Positions 26,947 through 34,627 of a DNA stretch of 64,000 nt are shown piece after piece. The first letter of the stretch is position 1; each line of letters starts with the position of its first letter. The stretch is taken from positions 17,284-81,283 of the forward strand of contig JAJEIA010000022.1 of assembly GCA_022823505.1 (NCBI GenBank), in the 5' to 3' direction. This DNA comes from Dehalococcoidia bacterium (GTDB lineage: Bacteria > Chloroflexota > Dehalococcoidia > Lucifugimonadales > UBA3495). Both the position numbers and the translations under genes were made by a program. The notes under the pieces are model-generated. The model was not told where the DNA came from and made no database searches. It saw only the letters and a list, made by a program, of their open reading frames with translations.

Positions 26947-28014
26947 CTACGGTATGTTTACAGCCCTGGTGACTGCGGTAGAGCCAACCTTCGGCCCCCA
27001 GCTGGGTATCACCGACGAGGAGTTGGACTCCTCACCGCCGGCGAATACTAACAGAATATCCTCCGGATCGGGAATAAGCGGGACCATCTCCGCCTCGTCA
27101 CCCGGTTCAACGTCCCCGCGCAGCACCAACCCGCGTTTCAGGTCGGCCACGGAGCGCTGGATATTCGCGTGCAGGTACTCCCGGACCTGTTGCTTCGTCC
27201 AGTCCCGCCACAGGTTGCTGTTCCCGGCGATGGTGATCCCCACCTGCCCCTGCCGGATCCCCACGGACACGTCACCCACCGATCCGGAGGTGGACATCGA
27301 CGTCCCCAACGACGACGCCACGTCCGCAATCGCGAACAGGATGGCCTCGGGGCGGCCCACCGACCTCACCTGCCGGGGACCCTCGCTGGCAAACACCGTG
27401 ACCGTGCTGTCGCCGGGATCGAAGCCGCGCTCCACGTGCAGGGGCGTCCAGTGGGTTTCGCCCTCGGCCTCGCCGATGCAGTAGGTGTACTTGCCGGGGT
27501 GTCCGATGACGCTGCGGTCGAACAGGCCCGGGATGGCGGCGCAGGCGTTCATCAGGATGAGACGGATGGCGCGGCCGATGGTGCCGTTGGCGCGGTTGCC
27601 CGGTCCGAACAGGTTGTTGCGGCTGTTCAGACCGATCTGCTCCCGGATCGGGCCGTTAACGATGCACAGCACTGCCGCCCCGCCCATGCTGGACGACGGC
27701 CCCACCAGGTTGAACACCGGGTCAAGCATGGCTTCCGTGGCGGCCAGCACCACGGGAAAGTACTCGGGCAGGCATCCGGCCATCACGGCGTTGGCGGCCG
27801 CCTTTTCCACCGTGATCACGCGGCGTCGTTCGGGCAGTTCGCCCAGGACGTCTTCCGGGCCTCGCCCGGAGTAGCCGATGAACTCGGCCACGCGGGCCGT
27901 TGTGGGCGGGACCACGGGCAGGCCATCGCTCCAGCCCAGCTCGTATCCCTTCTCTATGGCGGAAAGGGCGTCGTCCCAAGTGGTGGTGGTAACGTCGGTA
28001 AAATTAGTGGTCAA
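26947..28014 (-). CDS. Partner protein of the UGSC selenoprotein, unknown function
   Basis: A 355-residue protein of unnamed family. It is homologous to the C-terminal two thirds of the selenoprotein at 54934-56655. Shared segments are WSDGLPVVPP, TVEKAAANAVMAGC and VNGPI, followed by GTIGRAIRLILMN. One cysteine (NAVMAGC) is conserved in both. I see no known catalytic motif, signal peptide or membrane helix. The start is a TTG at 28014 supported by GAGG upstream. The UGSC gene follows after 33 bp, so the two are made together. Since they are fused elsewhere in the window, they very likely form one enzyme complex. Confidence 0.8.
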   Translation of the reverse strand: MTTNFTDVTTTTWDDALSAIEKGYELGWSDGLPVVPPTTARVAEFIGYSGRGPEDVLGELPERRRVITVEKAAANAVMAGCLPEYFPVVLAATEAMLDPVFNLVGPSSSMGGAAVLCIVNGPIREQIGLNSRNNLFGPGNRANGTIGRAIRLILMNACAAIPGLFDRSVIGHPGKYTYCIGEAEGETHWTPLHVERGFDPGDSTVTVFASEGPRQVRSVGRPEAILFAIADVASSLGTSMSTSGSVGDVSVGIRQGQVGITIAGNSNLWRDWTKQQVREYLHANIQRSVADLKRGLVLRGDVEPGDEAEMVPLIPDPEDILLVFAGGEESNSSSVIPSWGPKVGSTAVTRAVNIP

Positions 28015-28025
28015 TTTGTTCGCCT

Positions 28026-28397
28026 CTAGTGGTCGCTGGTTACATTGGCTATGGCAAGCAGTTGCTCAACAAAGTCCAAAGTTTGCTGCTGCCGTACAAT
28101 CAATTCCAGAACAGACAGAAACCCTTGGTCCGCATCGGCGTGAATGCGCATCGCCACTTTTAGGGAGTCATTAAGTTCAGCATTGTTGGTCTCGTCAGCC
28201 ACCCTGCGAATGACAGCCCGCTTATGCTGATATTTGCCATAACCTTGTCCGGTTGCGATGCCGATCACGCTGATGGCGTGCTTTACGGCCAACCAGAGGA
28301 CATCGGAGGCGGGCCGACGGCGTCCGCGCGCGATTAGTTGATGGCTGATCTGGATGCAGTCCAACGCTTCTCTGGCGTGCTCCGCTCCGGTCAGCAT
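28026..28397 (-). CDS. HEPN-like helical protein
   Basis: A 123-residue all-helical protein. The segment DVLWLAVKHAISVIGIATG resembles the helix-3 region of HEPN/PaREP1-like proteins, as does the gene at 41499-41855. No clear RxxxxH RNase motif is visible. Its ATG overlaps the end of the preceding gene (28391-28786) by 7 bases, so the two are coupled. The partner gene of the UGSC protein starts 11 bp downstream. It could be half of a toxin-antitoxin-type pair, which is inference. Confidence 0.55.
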   Translation of the reverse strand: MLTGAEHAREALDCIQISHQLIARGRRRPASDVLWLAVKHAISVIGIATGQGYGKYQHKRAVIRRVADETNNAELNDSLKVAMRIHADADQGFLSVLELIVRQQQTLDFVEQLLAIANVTSDH

Positions 28398-28786
28398 GGC
28401 ATTTTCTTTTCCAGCAAGGCCTGCATCCAGTCCGCGAATTCGGTGGCAGAAGGACGGCAGAACAAGAACTCGTCCAATTCCATAAAGTCGTGGCTGGCGT
28501 TATCGCGGAATATGCCCGCGGCGCCGTATTTCAGCTTGATCTTCCCGGCAGCGTTTTCCTGCGCATCCAGGATGTCGATGGATGCCAGAATCTCGTCGTC
28601 GGTCTCGTGAGGCAACCCGCGCTGTTTGAGCGTCAGCACGGCAGCCAACCGCACCGCGGCCCACAGCTCGGCGGAGCTTTTCACGGTGTCGGGAACCATC
28701 AACTCCCGGTCGGCAGCATCCAGATGCGCCTTTACCTGGCGGTTGATTGTTACGGTCTCGTTGACGTTGGTCTCGGTGGTAGCCAT
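28391..28786 (-). CDS. Hypothetical protein coupled to the HEPN-like gene
   Basis: A 131-residue protein I do not recognise. The N-terminal third is polar, the middle (SSAELWAAVRLAAVLTLKQR) is probably helical, and the end (FADWMQALLEKKMPC) contains a terminal cysteine. The ATG at 28786 has GGAG upstream. An earlier ATG at 28846 is in frame but lacks such a site. It overlaps the HEPN-like gene by 7 bp, indicating translational coupling. Confidence 0.6.
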   Translation of the reverse strand: MATTETNVNETVTINRQVKAHLDAADRELMVPDTVKSSAELWAAVRLAAVLTLKQRGLPHETDDEILASIDILDAQENAAGKIKLKYGAAGIFRDNASHDFMELDEFLFCRPSATEFADWMQALLEKKMPC

Positions 28787-28845
28787 CACGATAGCTCCGG
28801 AAGCATCACGGTTTTCCATCGGGTGTCCCATGTTATCACCCGACA

Positions 28846-28881
28846 CAGTATAGGGGCGAAAGATGATTCGCCCCTATACTG
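28846..28881. repeat. Perfect palindrome (CAGTATAGGGGCGAA type)
   Basis: CAGTATAGGGGCGAA (28846-28860) and its exact complement (28867-28881) flank the 6-base loop AGATGA. It is the longer copy of the element at 26328-26353 and lies between two minus-strand genes, where an RNA hairpin could end transcription of the propeller gene or process the mRNA. Confidence 0.75.
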
Positions 28882-28901
28882 AGATACTGCCGGCGCAAAG
28901 T

Positions 28902-29849
28902 CTACGCCTTGGCGTACTTGGAGAAGCTGCGCAGCTCCCGTGGCGGGTCCATGTGGCTGCCGCGGATGGTGTAGGACACCTCGGACACGTACACGGCTCC
29001 GGTGCTGTCCACGGCGATGCCATGGGGCGCGATGAACTGACCCGGGCCCTCGCCCTCTTCGGGTGCGCCGAACACGCAGACGCGGTTGCCGTCCCGGTCG
29101 TAGATGGTGACGCGGTGGCCCAGTCCGGGAGCGTCGTCCACGCCGCCCATGCCGTTGAGCTCGCCGACGTAGATGTGGCCGCCCCAGTACACCATGGCGT
29201 CCGGCCGGTGGATGTTGCTCCACATCTCCATGAAGTTGCCGTCGGTGTCGAAGAGCTGGATGCGGTGGCACTCGCGGTCCACCACGTACACCCGCTCGTC
29301 CTCGTCGAAGGCGATGTTGTGCGGGCGAATGAACTGGCCGGCGTCGATGCCCGGCTCGCCCCAGGAGAACTTGTACTGCCCCTCGGCGGTGTACACGTGG
29401 ATGCGAGAGTTGCCGTACCCGTCGGACACGTAGATGTCGCCGTTGCTGGGTCGGATGGCCGCGGAGGTGGGTCGATTGAAGGGCTGACCGCTCCAGCGCG
29501 GGGCGGGATGGTTTTTCTCGCCGATCTCCATCAGCTTCTCGCCGGTTACGCTGAACTTCTGGATGGTGTGGATCCCGTCGTCGGCGGCCAGCAGGGTGTC
29601 GTCCGCTGCGCTGTAATACAGTCCGTGGGTGCGGTTTTCGCTGAAGTGTCCCTGGCCGAAGGACCGCTCAAAGTTGCCGTCCTTGTCGAACACCATGATG
29701 GGATGCTCGCCGCGGGTCAAGATGAACACGCGGTCGTCGCCGTCGACTGCCACGCCCGGGCACTCGAGCAGGCGCATTCCGTCGGGCAGCTTCAGCCAGT
29801 CTGCCACGAAGGTGTATTGAAAATCTCCCTGGCCGTAGGTTTCAGGCAT
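28902..29849 (-). CDS. NHL-repeat beta-propeller protein (amidating-lyase-like)
   Basis: A 315-residue six-bladed NHL-type propeller resembling the peptidyl-alpha-hydroxyglycine amidating lyase fold. Blade signatures are CPGVAVDGDDRVFILTRGEH, DIYVSDGYGNSRIHVY, RPHNIAFDEDERVYVVDREC and APHGIAVDSTGAVYVSEVS. No signal peptide is seen, so it is cytoplasmic or exported by other means. GGGAG precedes the ATG. A scaffold or lactonase-like role is possible. It lies 65 bp after the SDR gene and upstream of the UGSC genes on the same strand. Confidence 0.83.
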   Translation of the reverse strand: MPETYGQGDFQYTFVADWLKLPDGMRLLECPGVAVDGDDRVFILTRGEHPIMVFDKDGNFERSFGQGHFSENRTHGLYYSAADDTLLAADDGIHTIQKFSVTGEKLMEIGEKNHPAPRWSGQPFNRPTSAAIRPSNGDIYVSDGYGNSRIHVYTAEGQYKFSWGEPGIDAGQFIRPHNIAFDEDERVYVVDRECHRIQLFDTDGNFMEMWSNIHRPDAMVYWGGHIYVGELNGMGGVDDAPGLGHRVTIYDRDGNRVCVFGAPEEGEGPGQFIAPHGIAVDSTGAVYVSEVSYTIRGSHMDPPRELRSFSKYAKA

Positions 29850-29914
29850 AATCGTCTCCCTTGCAGATGTTGTGTCGGATTGAATGGTTCGGGGCTATCT
29901 TACTTGCCGCCGCA

Positions 29915-30691
29915 CTACTGGGCAATACACCCGCCGTCGATGACCAGCTCGGCCCCCGTTACGAAGGACGCTTCGTCCGACGCCAGGTACAGTACGCCGT
30001 AGGCCACCTCGATGGGATGCGCGCGTCGGCCCAGCGGCACCAGCGCCAGCCGTTGCGCCGCGACCTCCGGGTCAGCGTAGGTCGACTCGCTCATGGGCGT
30101 CATGATCGGCCCGGGGTGTACCGAGTTCGCGCGGATCCCCTCGCGGGCGTGCTGCACGGCGGTCGCCTTGGTGAACAGCCGCACCGCACCCTTGGACGCG
30201 TTGTACGGATGCGACCGTGACCAGGCTCCGGTCATCCCCGCGATGGACGAGATGTTGATGATCGAGCCGCCGCCGGCCCGACGCATGGCGGGTATCGCCG
30301 CCTTCGTGCCCAGGAAAACACCCTTGGAGTTGATGTCCATCACCCGGTCCCATTGCTCCACGCTGGTGTCTTCCAGCGAGATATTCCGCGCGCCGCCCTC
30401 GACGGAGATGCTGATGCCGGCGTTGTTCACCAGCGCGTCCAGCTTGCCGTAGCGTTCCTCGGCCAGCGCGACGATGGTAGCCCAGTCGCTTTCGCTGGTC
30501 ACGTCCAGGTGAGTGTAGGCAACGTCCAGGCCTTCAGCCTTGCAGTCGGCTTCCACCTGCTCCCCCAGGTCGTCGAGGATGTCTCCGAAGACAACACGTG
30601 CGCCCTCTCGGGCGAACAGCCGCACCTCCTCGGCGCCCATGCCGCGCGCGCCGCCGCTGATTATGGCTACCTTCCCGTCCATTCGGCCCAT
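29915..30691 (-). CDS. SDR-family NAD(P)-dependent oxidoreductase (copy 3)
   Basis: A 258-residue short-chain dehydrogenase, the third close relative in the window. It has GGARGMGAEEV, LDALVNNAGIS, NISSIAG, YNASK and the end ASFVTGAELVIDGG. An insertion of several residues after NNAG (EGGARN region) distinguishes it from the other two. GGGAGG six bases before the ATG at 30691 fixes the start. The substrate is unknown. It heads the strand run that continues with the NHL propeller and UGSC genes. Confidence 0.93.
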   Translation of the reverse strand: MGRMDGKVAIISGGARGMGAEEVRLFAREGARVVFGDILDDLGEQVEADCKAEGLDVAYTHLDVTSESDWATIVALAEERYGKLDALVNNAGISISVEGGARNISLEDTSVEQWDRVMDINSKGVFLGTKAAIPAMRRAGGGSIINISSIAGMTGAWSRSHPYNASKGAVRLFTKATAVQHAREGIRANSVHPGPIMTPMSESTYADPEVAAQRLALVPLGRRAHPIEVAYGVLYLASDEASFVTGAELVIDGGCIAQ

Positions 30692-30719
30692 GATTTGCCT
30701 CCCGTGGAACGCCGGCGGA

Positions 30720-31072
30720 TCACTTCGCCGGAAGGTTTTCGTCGATGATTGCCTGCAACTGCTCAACCCGCGGCGGCAGGTATCCCTGCACGGTCCGCCA
30801 TAGTTCGTAGAAATCCACCGTGTCGTAGTCGTGGATCAGCACGTTGCGCAAGTCGGTAGTGTCCTGCCAAGGAACGTGGGCGTAGCGAGCGCGAAACTCT
30901 CGGGGTACTCGCCGGGCCTCCTCTCCCAAATTTCCATCAATCTGGTCAGCGCCAGCTCGAACGTGCGGTCCAAATCCAGGTCAACCCGGGACCTGCTACC
31001 CGACAACTCCATGGATTCCCTACCGTGGTCACGCATCTGCTGCACGGCCACCATCGGGTCACGGCGCGACAT
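30720..31072 (-). pseudogene. HepT-like HEPN RNase toxin, frameshifted
   Basis: The first part (31072 down to about 30925) reads to LMEI. Continuing needs a -1 shift, after which the frame reads GEEARRVPREFRARY, then RNVLIHDY with the RxxxxHxY RNase motif of HepT, and ends at 30720. The joined sequence MEILGEEARRVP matches the family consensus well, so one T has probably been lost from the TTT run near 30928. The start overlaps the end of the MNT antitoxin-like gene by 14 bases. Without the missing base the toxin motif is lost, so the module may be inactive, or the assembly may contain an error. Confidence 0.75.
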
Positions 31073-31358
31073 AGATCTCCTCCGCCTCGTCCAGCACCTC
31101 CTGACGGAAGTACGGCCTGAGGGACGCCGCGGTGTGCATGTCCACCTCGCGACCCAGCATTGCCGTCAAATCGCGCCGCATCTGGAAGAATATGAACCCG
31201 GCGGCGTAGCTCGGCTCAAACTCCACCAGCACGTCCACATCGCTCTCGGGACGGAAGTCGTCACGGATCACCGAGCCGAACAGCGCCATGCGCCGCACCC
31301 GGTTCCGTCGGCCGAATTCGGCGATCTCATCGCGCGGTATGTCGATCCGTGCCGGCAT
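31059..31358 (-). CDS. MNT-type nucleotidyltransferase, MntA-like antitoxin
   Basis: A 99-residue minimal nucleotidyltransferase. It has LFGSVIRDDFRPESDVDVLV with the GS pair (G28, S29) and the metal aspartates D40 and D42. In the HepT-MntA system such proteins AMPylate the HepT toxin tyrosine and silence it. The stop overlaps the HepT-like start, the normal arrangement for this module. The nucleotidyltransferase looks intact although its toxin is frameshifted. Confidence 0.85.
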   Translation of the reverse strand: MPARIDIPRDEIAEFGRRNRVRRMALFGSVIRDDFRPESDVDVLVEFEPSYAAGFIFFQMRRDLTAMLGREVDMHTAASLRPYFRQEVLDEAEEIYVAP

Positions 31359-31363
31359 TTTCC

Positions 31364-31741
31364 CTACGCAGCGCTGTTGTCGTCCTCGAACATGCCCACC
31401 ACGTTCCCCTCGGTGTCACGGAAGTTGACGAACCAGCCGATACCGGGGACTGCGGTCCGGGGCGTGACGATTTCACATCCGGCCGCGCTGACCCTCTCCG
31501 TGTAGGCGTCCAGATCGTCCACCCCGATGATGACCAGGGCGCCGCCTCCGTTCCACGCGGACGCGCGTGCGATGAGCGCGCCGCCGATGCCGTAGGGTTC
31601 GTCGTCTCCGCCGGTCTGCTGCAGGTAGTACTCCTCCGGCCCGTCCCACTTGCTGGACTGCCAGCCGAACACGTCGCCGTAGAACCTGTTGGCGCGCTCG
31701 GCATCGTCAAAGGGCAGTTCAAAGTGCACGATCTTGGGCAT
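31364..31741 (-). CDS. VOC-family (glyoxalase-fold) protein
   Basis: A 125-residue vicinal-oxygen-chelate protein, starting MPKIVHFELPFDDAERANRF, with FYGDVFGW and the C-terminal FVNFRDTEGNVVGMFEDD. This is the pattern of glyoxalase/bleomycin-resistance-like small proteins. The metal ligands appear to be H6 and a late glutamate. GGAGGT four bases before the ATG at 31741 fixes the start. Substrate unknown. Confidence 0.87.
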   Translation of the reverse strand: MPKIVHFELPFDDAERANRFYGDVFGWQSSKWDGPEEYYLQQTGGDDEPYGIGGALIARASAWNGGGALVIIGVDDLDAYTERVSAAGCEIVTPRTAVPGIGWFVNFRDTEGNVVGMFEDDNSAA

Positions 31742-31767
31742 GGTACCTCCGTGGGTTTGCTGTGATG

Positions 31768-32325
31768 TCAAATATCGGCGGACTTGGCGGCGATTGGCCA
31801 CTCCTCCGCCAGCATTGCATACAACAGTGTATCCCACCATCGCCCCTTGAAATATTCGTTGCGCCGCAAACGTCCTTCTTTCCTGAACCCCAGTCGTTCC
31901 AGCACCCGCGCCGACCCTACATTGTCGGCGATGCACCAGGACGAGATGCGCTGCAGGCCCAACTCGCCGAACCCGAAGTCGACCACGGCGCGGGCCGCCT
32001 CAGTGGCATAGCCTCGACCCCACCACCCGGGCGCCAATTCGTACCCGATATCGGCCTCCCATTCGTTGTCGGGTTTGCGCCGGATGCCGCAGTTGCCGAT
32101 CAATTCGCCATCCTCCCGGCGCGTGATTGCGAACTGGAACCGGCGCCTCGGTTGCTCGAATTGCCAGTCCCGGAACATTTCAACGAAGGCCCGCGCTTCA
32201 GCTTCGGTGCGGTCCTCCCACGGATAGTACCGAAGATAAAGCGGGTCGCGCTGGTAATCCAGCACGGCCCGCCAGTCATCTGCTCCGAACTCCCGCAGGA
32301 GCAGTCGCTCGGTAGTTATTTGCAT
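31768..32325 (-). CDS. GNAT-family N-acetyltransferase (RimJ/RimL-like)
   Basis: A 185-residue acetyltransferase. It begins MQITTERLLLREF and has GNCGIRRKPDNEWEADIGY, WWGRGYATEAARAVVDFGF (acetyl-CoA-binding region), and VLERLGFRKEGRLRRNEYF near the end. These are the standard GNAT Acetyltransf_3 features. The acceptor may be a ribosomal protein N-terminus or a small amine. It lies 26 bp upstream of the VOC gene. Confidence 0.88.
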   Translation of the reverse strand: MQITTERLLLREFGADDWRAVLDYQRDPLYLRYYPWEDRTEAEARAFVEMFRDWQFEQPRRRFQFAITRREDGELIGNCGIRRKPDNEWEADIGYELAPGWWGRGYATEAARAVVDFGFGELGLQRISSWCIADNVGSARVLERLGFRKEGRLRRNEYFKGRWWDTLLYAMLAEEWPIAAKSADI

Positions 32326-32422
32326 TCGCCGGAGGATCGATTCGGCGCACGGTAGCTTGCCACCAGAGTTCCTGAACTCCGATTTATACCGGTAAGCCAG
32401 TAAGTTTGAAGGCAGGATCTAA

Positions 32423-32953
32423 TCAAGGCCGCCAGAATTGCTCCAACTCAATGGGCAAACATTCGCGTTTGTCCGCTTCGCGGCGTGCTGCCTTCACGCG
32501 CTCCATATGGTCGTCGTGGTCGTATTCGTCCGGGAAAGTGTTGCCTTTTAAAGACAACGCTTTCATCAGGGTTTGGTCAAATGGAGGATAAATGACCTCG
32601 ACTAATCCCGGCCGACCATACCCGCTCAAATAGCAAACCGTTTTCAGATAAACGGCGATAGCCTTTGCCGCATGTCCAACATTGAATCGTTCACCATCGG
32701 CGAGTTTAACGGACTGGCACATGACAGAAACTGCGTTTTTGTGCCACTGGTCGAATTCGTTTGGTGTAATCGCACCACCATTGAATAGAGGCGTGAAGGG
32801 AACTGCATCAAGCGCAGGATATATGCGCTCTCTACTCTTGATATGCTTGCCCGACCGTAGCGCAGAAAATGCCGTCCACCTGCCAAACTGATGGGCGATG
32901 ATGGCCTTCGGATTATCGCCGAATGGCGTGGGCGGATTGAGTGTTGCCGCCAT
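32423..32953 (-). CDS. Hypothetical protein
   Basis: A 176-residue protein that I do not recognise. Its base composition looks less GC-rich than its neighbours, suggesting later acquisition. It contains aromatic and histidine-rich stretches (DEYDHDDHMERVKAARREAD) but no known motif, signal peptide or membrane helix. It lies 25 bp downstream of the GMC oxidoreductase gene. No function is proposed. Confidence 0.6.
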   Translation of the reverse strand: MAATLNPPTPFGDNPKAIIAHQFGRWTAFSALRSGKHIKSRERIYPALDAVPFTPLFNGGAITPNEFDQWHKNAVSVMCQSVKLADGERFNVGHAAKAIAVYLKTVCYLSGYGRPGLVEVIYPPFDQTLMKALSLKGNTFPDEYDHDDHMERVKAARREADKRECLPIELEQFWRP

Positions 32954-32978
32954 TGTTCTCCCTGTCCTGTAACAGAGT

Positions 32979-34574
32979 CTAGGAGATTGCGGAAGAACCC
33001 TCTCCCTTCAGGTAGTCGGCGGTGCGCAGCGCCAGCGCCTGTATCGTCGTCGTCGGGTTGATGCAGGCCCCGGTGGTGAAGATGCTCCCGTCGATGATGA
33101 ACAGGTTGGGTACGTCATGGGCGCGGCCCCAGCGGTCTACCACCGAGCGGTCGGGGTCGGACCCCATGCGCGCCGTGCCCAGCAGGTGCCAGCCGGCGTT
33201 GCGACGCAGACGCGAGGAAACGACTTTCTTCGCTCCTGCCGCCTCCAGCACCTCGGTGGCGCGGGCGATGCCGTGATCCAGCATGGCCCAGGTGTTGTCG
33301 CTCACCGTGTAGTCGATCTTGGGCGCGGGTATCCCGTGGCTGTCCGTCAGCGTCGGGTCCAGCGTGACCGTGTTGTGCTCCTCGGGCAGGTCTTCGGTCA
33401 TGATGACGATGCCCATCTGGTGCCGGAAACGCTCCGCGAAATCGCGATGGTGTCCCTCGCCCCATTCCACCTGCTGGCCGACCAGGCCGCCCAACGCGAT
33501 CTGCAACGGAGCGCCGCCCACGTTGGAAATCTGCATGTCGTAGCCGCGCACGAACCCCCGTCGCGGGTCGGTCTCGTAGAACTCCTGGCTGAGCATGGAC
33601 GAGCCGCGCGGCCCGTCGTCGGGCCCCAGGTCCTCGTCGAACAGGCCCATCACGTAGCCGCAGGGATGGTGCATCAGGTTGCGTCCCACCTGTCCGCTGC
33701 TGTTGGCCAGTCCGTCCGGGAACAGCGCGCTCCTGGAGTTGAGCAGCAGACGCGACGTGCCGATGCCGTTGCAGGCCAGCACCACGACCTTCGCGTGCTG
33801 CGCCTGCAGGTTGCCGTTGCGGTCGTAGTAGGCCGCCCCGGTGGCGCGTCCGGCGGCGTCCACCAGGATCTCCCGGACGCGGGCGTGGGTGATCAGTCGC
33901 GCGCCCTGTTTGAGAGCCGCCGGCCAGAAGATGATGTCGCTGCTGGACGGCGAGCGCAGGTACTCACCCACGTCCGCCGGCCGGCCGTCGTAGGCCGTCG
34001 ACGCCACCGCGTTGTCCGACGACCACCAGTGCCAGCCCAGTTGGTTGAAGGCCCGGGCCAGCTTCTCGCCGCCCGGCCCGATGGGCAGCGGCGGCGTGGG
34101 ACGGGCCGGCTTGGGCGGATAGGCCGGGTCCCCCTGCTGACCGCTGACGCCGTGGGCGCGGTCGTTCTGGTCGTAATACGGCTCCAGCTCGAAATAGTCC
34201 ATGGGCCAGTCGTCGGCCACGCCATCCAGCGACTTCAGGCGGAAGTCCGACGGATGGAACCGGGGGAAGTGGGAGCCCCAGTGGATGGTGCTGCCGCCCA
34301 CCGCGTTGTACATGTACGGCGCGATGGGGGTGTCATCCTCATTGACCGGATAGTCCTCCGGCAACCCGCGGAAGTTGGGGTTGGGATGGAAGTCAGTCTG
34401 CCAGTGAAGTTGCGCCTGCGGCTCGCTCACCGGGAAGGCGTTGAGCGGCACCCAGCCGCCCTGCTCCAGGCACACCACCTTGACTCCGGCCTGGGTCAGG
34501 CTCCAGGTGAAGGCTCCGCCGGAGGCGCCGGCCCCGATGACCAGTACGTCGGCTATGTCGTGCTTGCTAGCCAT
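32979..34574 (-). CDS. GMC-family FAD oxidoreductase (second copy)
   Basis: A 531-residue flavoprotein. The N-terminal Rossmann motif reads VLVIGAGASGGAFTWSLTQA. The GMC-type region GSTIHWGSHFPRF follows, and the C-terminal part is GSIFTTGACINPTTTIQALA. It resembles the gluconate/sugar-type GMC dehydrogenases more than the choline dehydrogenase-like copy at 4993-6522. No TAT signal is apparent at the N-terminus. No partner small subunit or cytochrome gene is adjacent. Substrate unknown. Confidence 0.9.
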   Translation of the reverse strand: MASKHDIADVLVIGAGASGGAFTWSLTQAGVKVVCLEQGGWVPLNAFPVSEPQAQLHWQTDFHPNPNFRGLPEDYPVNEDDTPIAPYMYNAVGGSTIHWGSHFPRFHPSDFRLKSLDGVADDWPMDYFELEPYYDQNDRAHGVSGQQGDPAYPPKPARPTPPLPIGPGGEKLARAFNQLGWHWWSSDNAVASTAYDGRPADVGEYLRSPSSSDIIFWPAALKQGARLITHARVREILVDAAGRATGAAYYDRNGNLQAQHAKVVVLACNGIGTSRLLLNSRSALFPDGLANSSGQVGRNLMHHPCGYVMGLFDEDLGPDDGPRGSSMLSQEFYETDPRRGFVRGYDMQISNVGGAPLQIALGGLVGQQVEWGEGHHRDFAERFRHQMGIVIMTEDLPEEHNTVTLDPTLTDSHGIPAPKIDYTVSDNTWAMLDHGIARATEVLEAAGAKKVVSSRLRRNAGWHLLGTARMGSDPDRSVVDRWGRAHDVPNLFIIDGSIFTTGACINPTTTIQALALRTADYLKGEGSSAIS

Positions 34575-34627
34575 AGAATTTTGCTCCTGTTCCTCGATGA
34601 GGAGAGACGCAGCACCACCAATCCCAG

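Noticed and set aside
30920..30935. Programmed -1 frameshifting in the HepT-like gene
   Set aside because: The local GAA ATT TGG does not form a slippery heptamer in the required phase, so a lost base is more likely.
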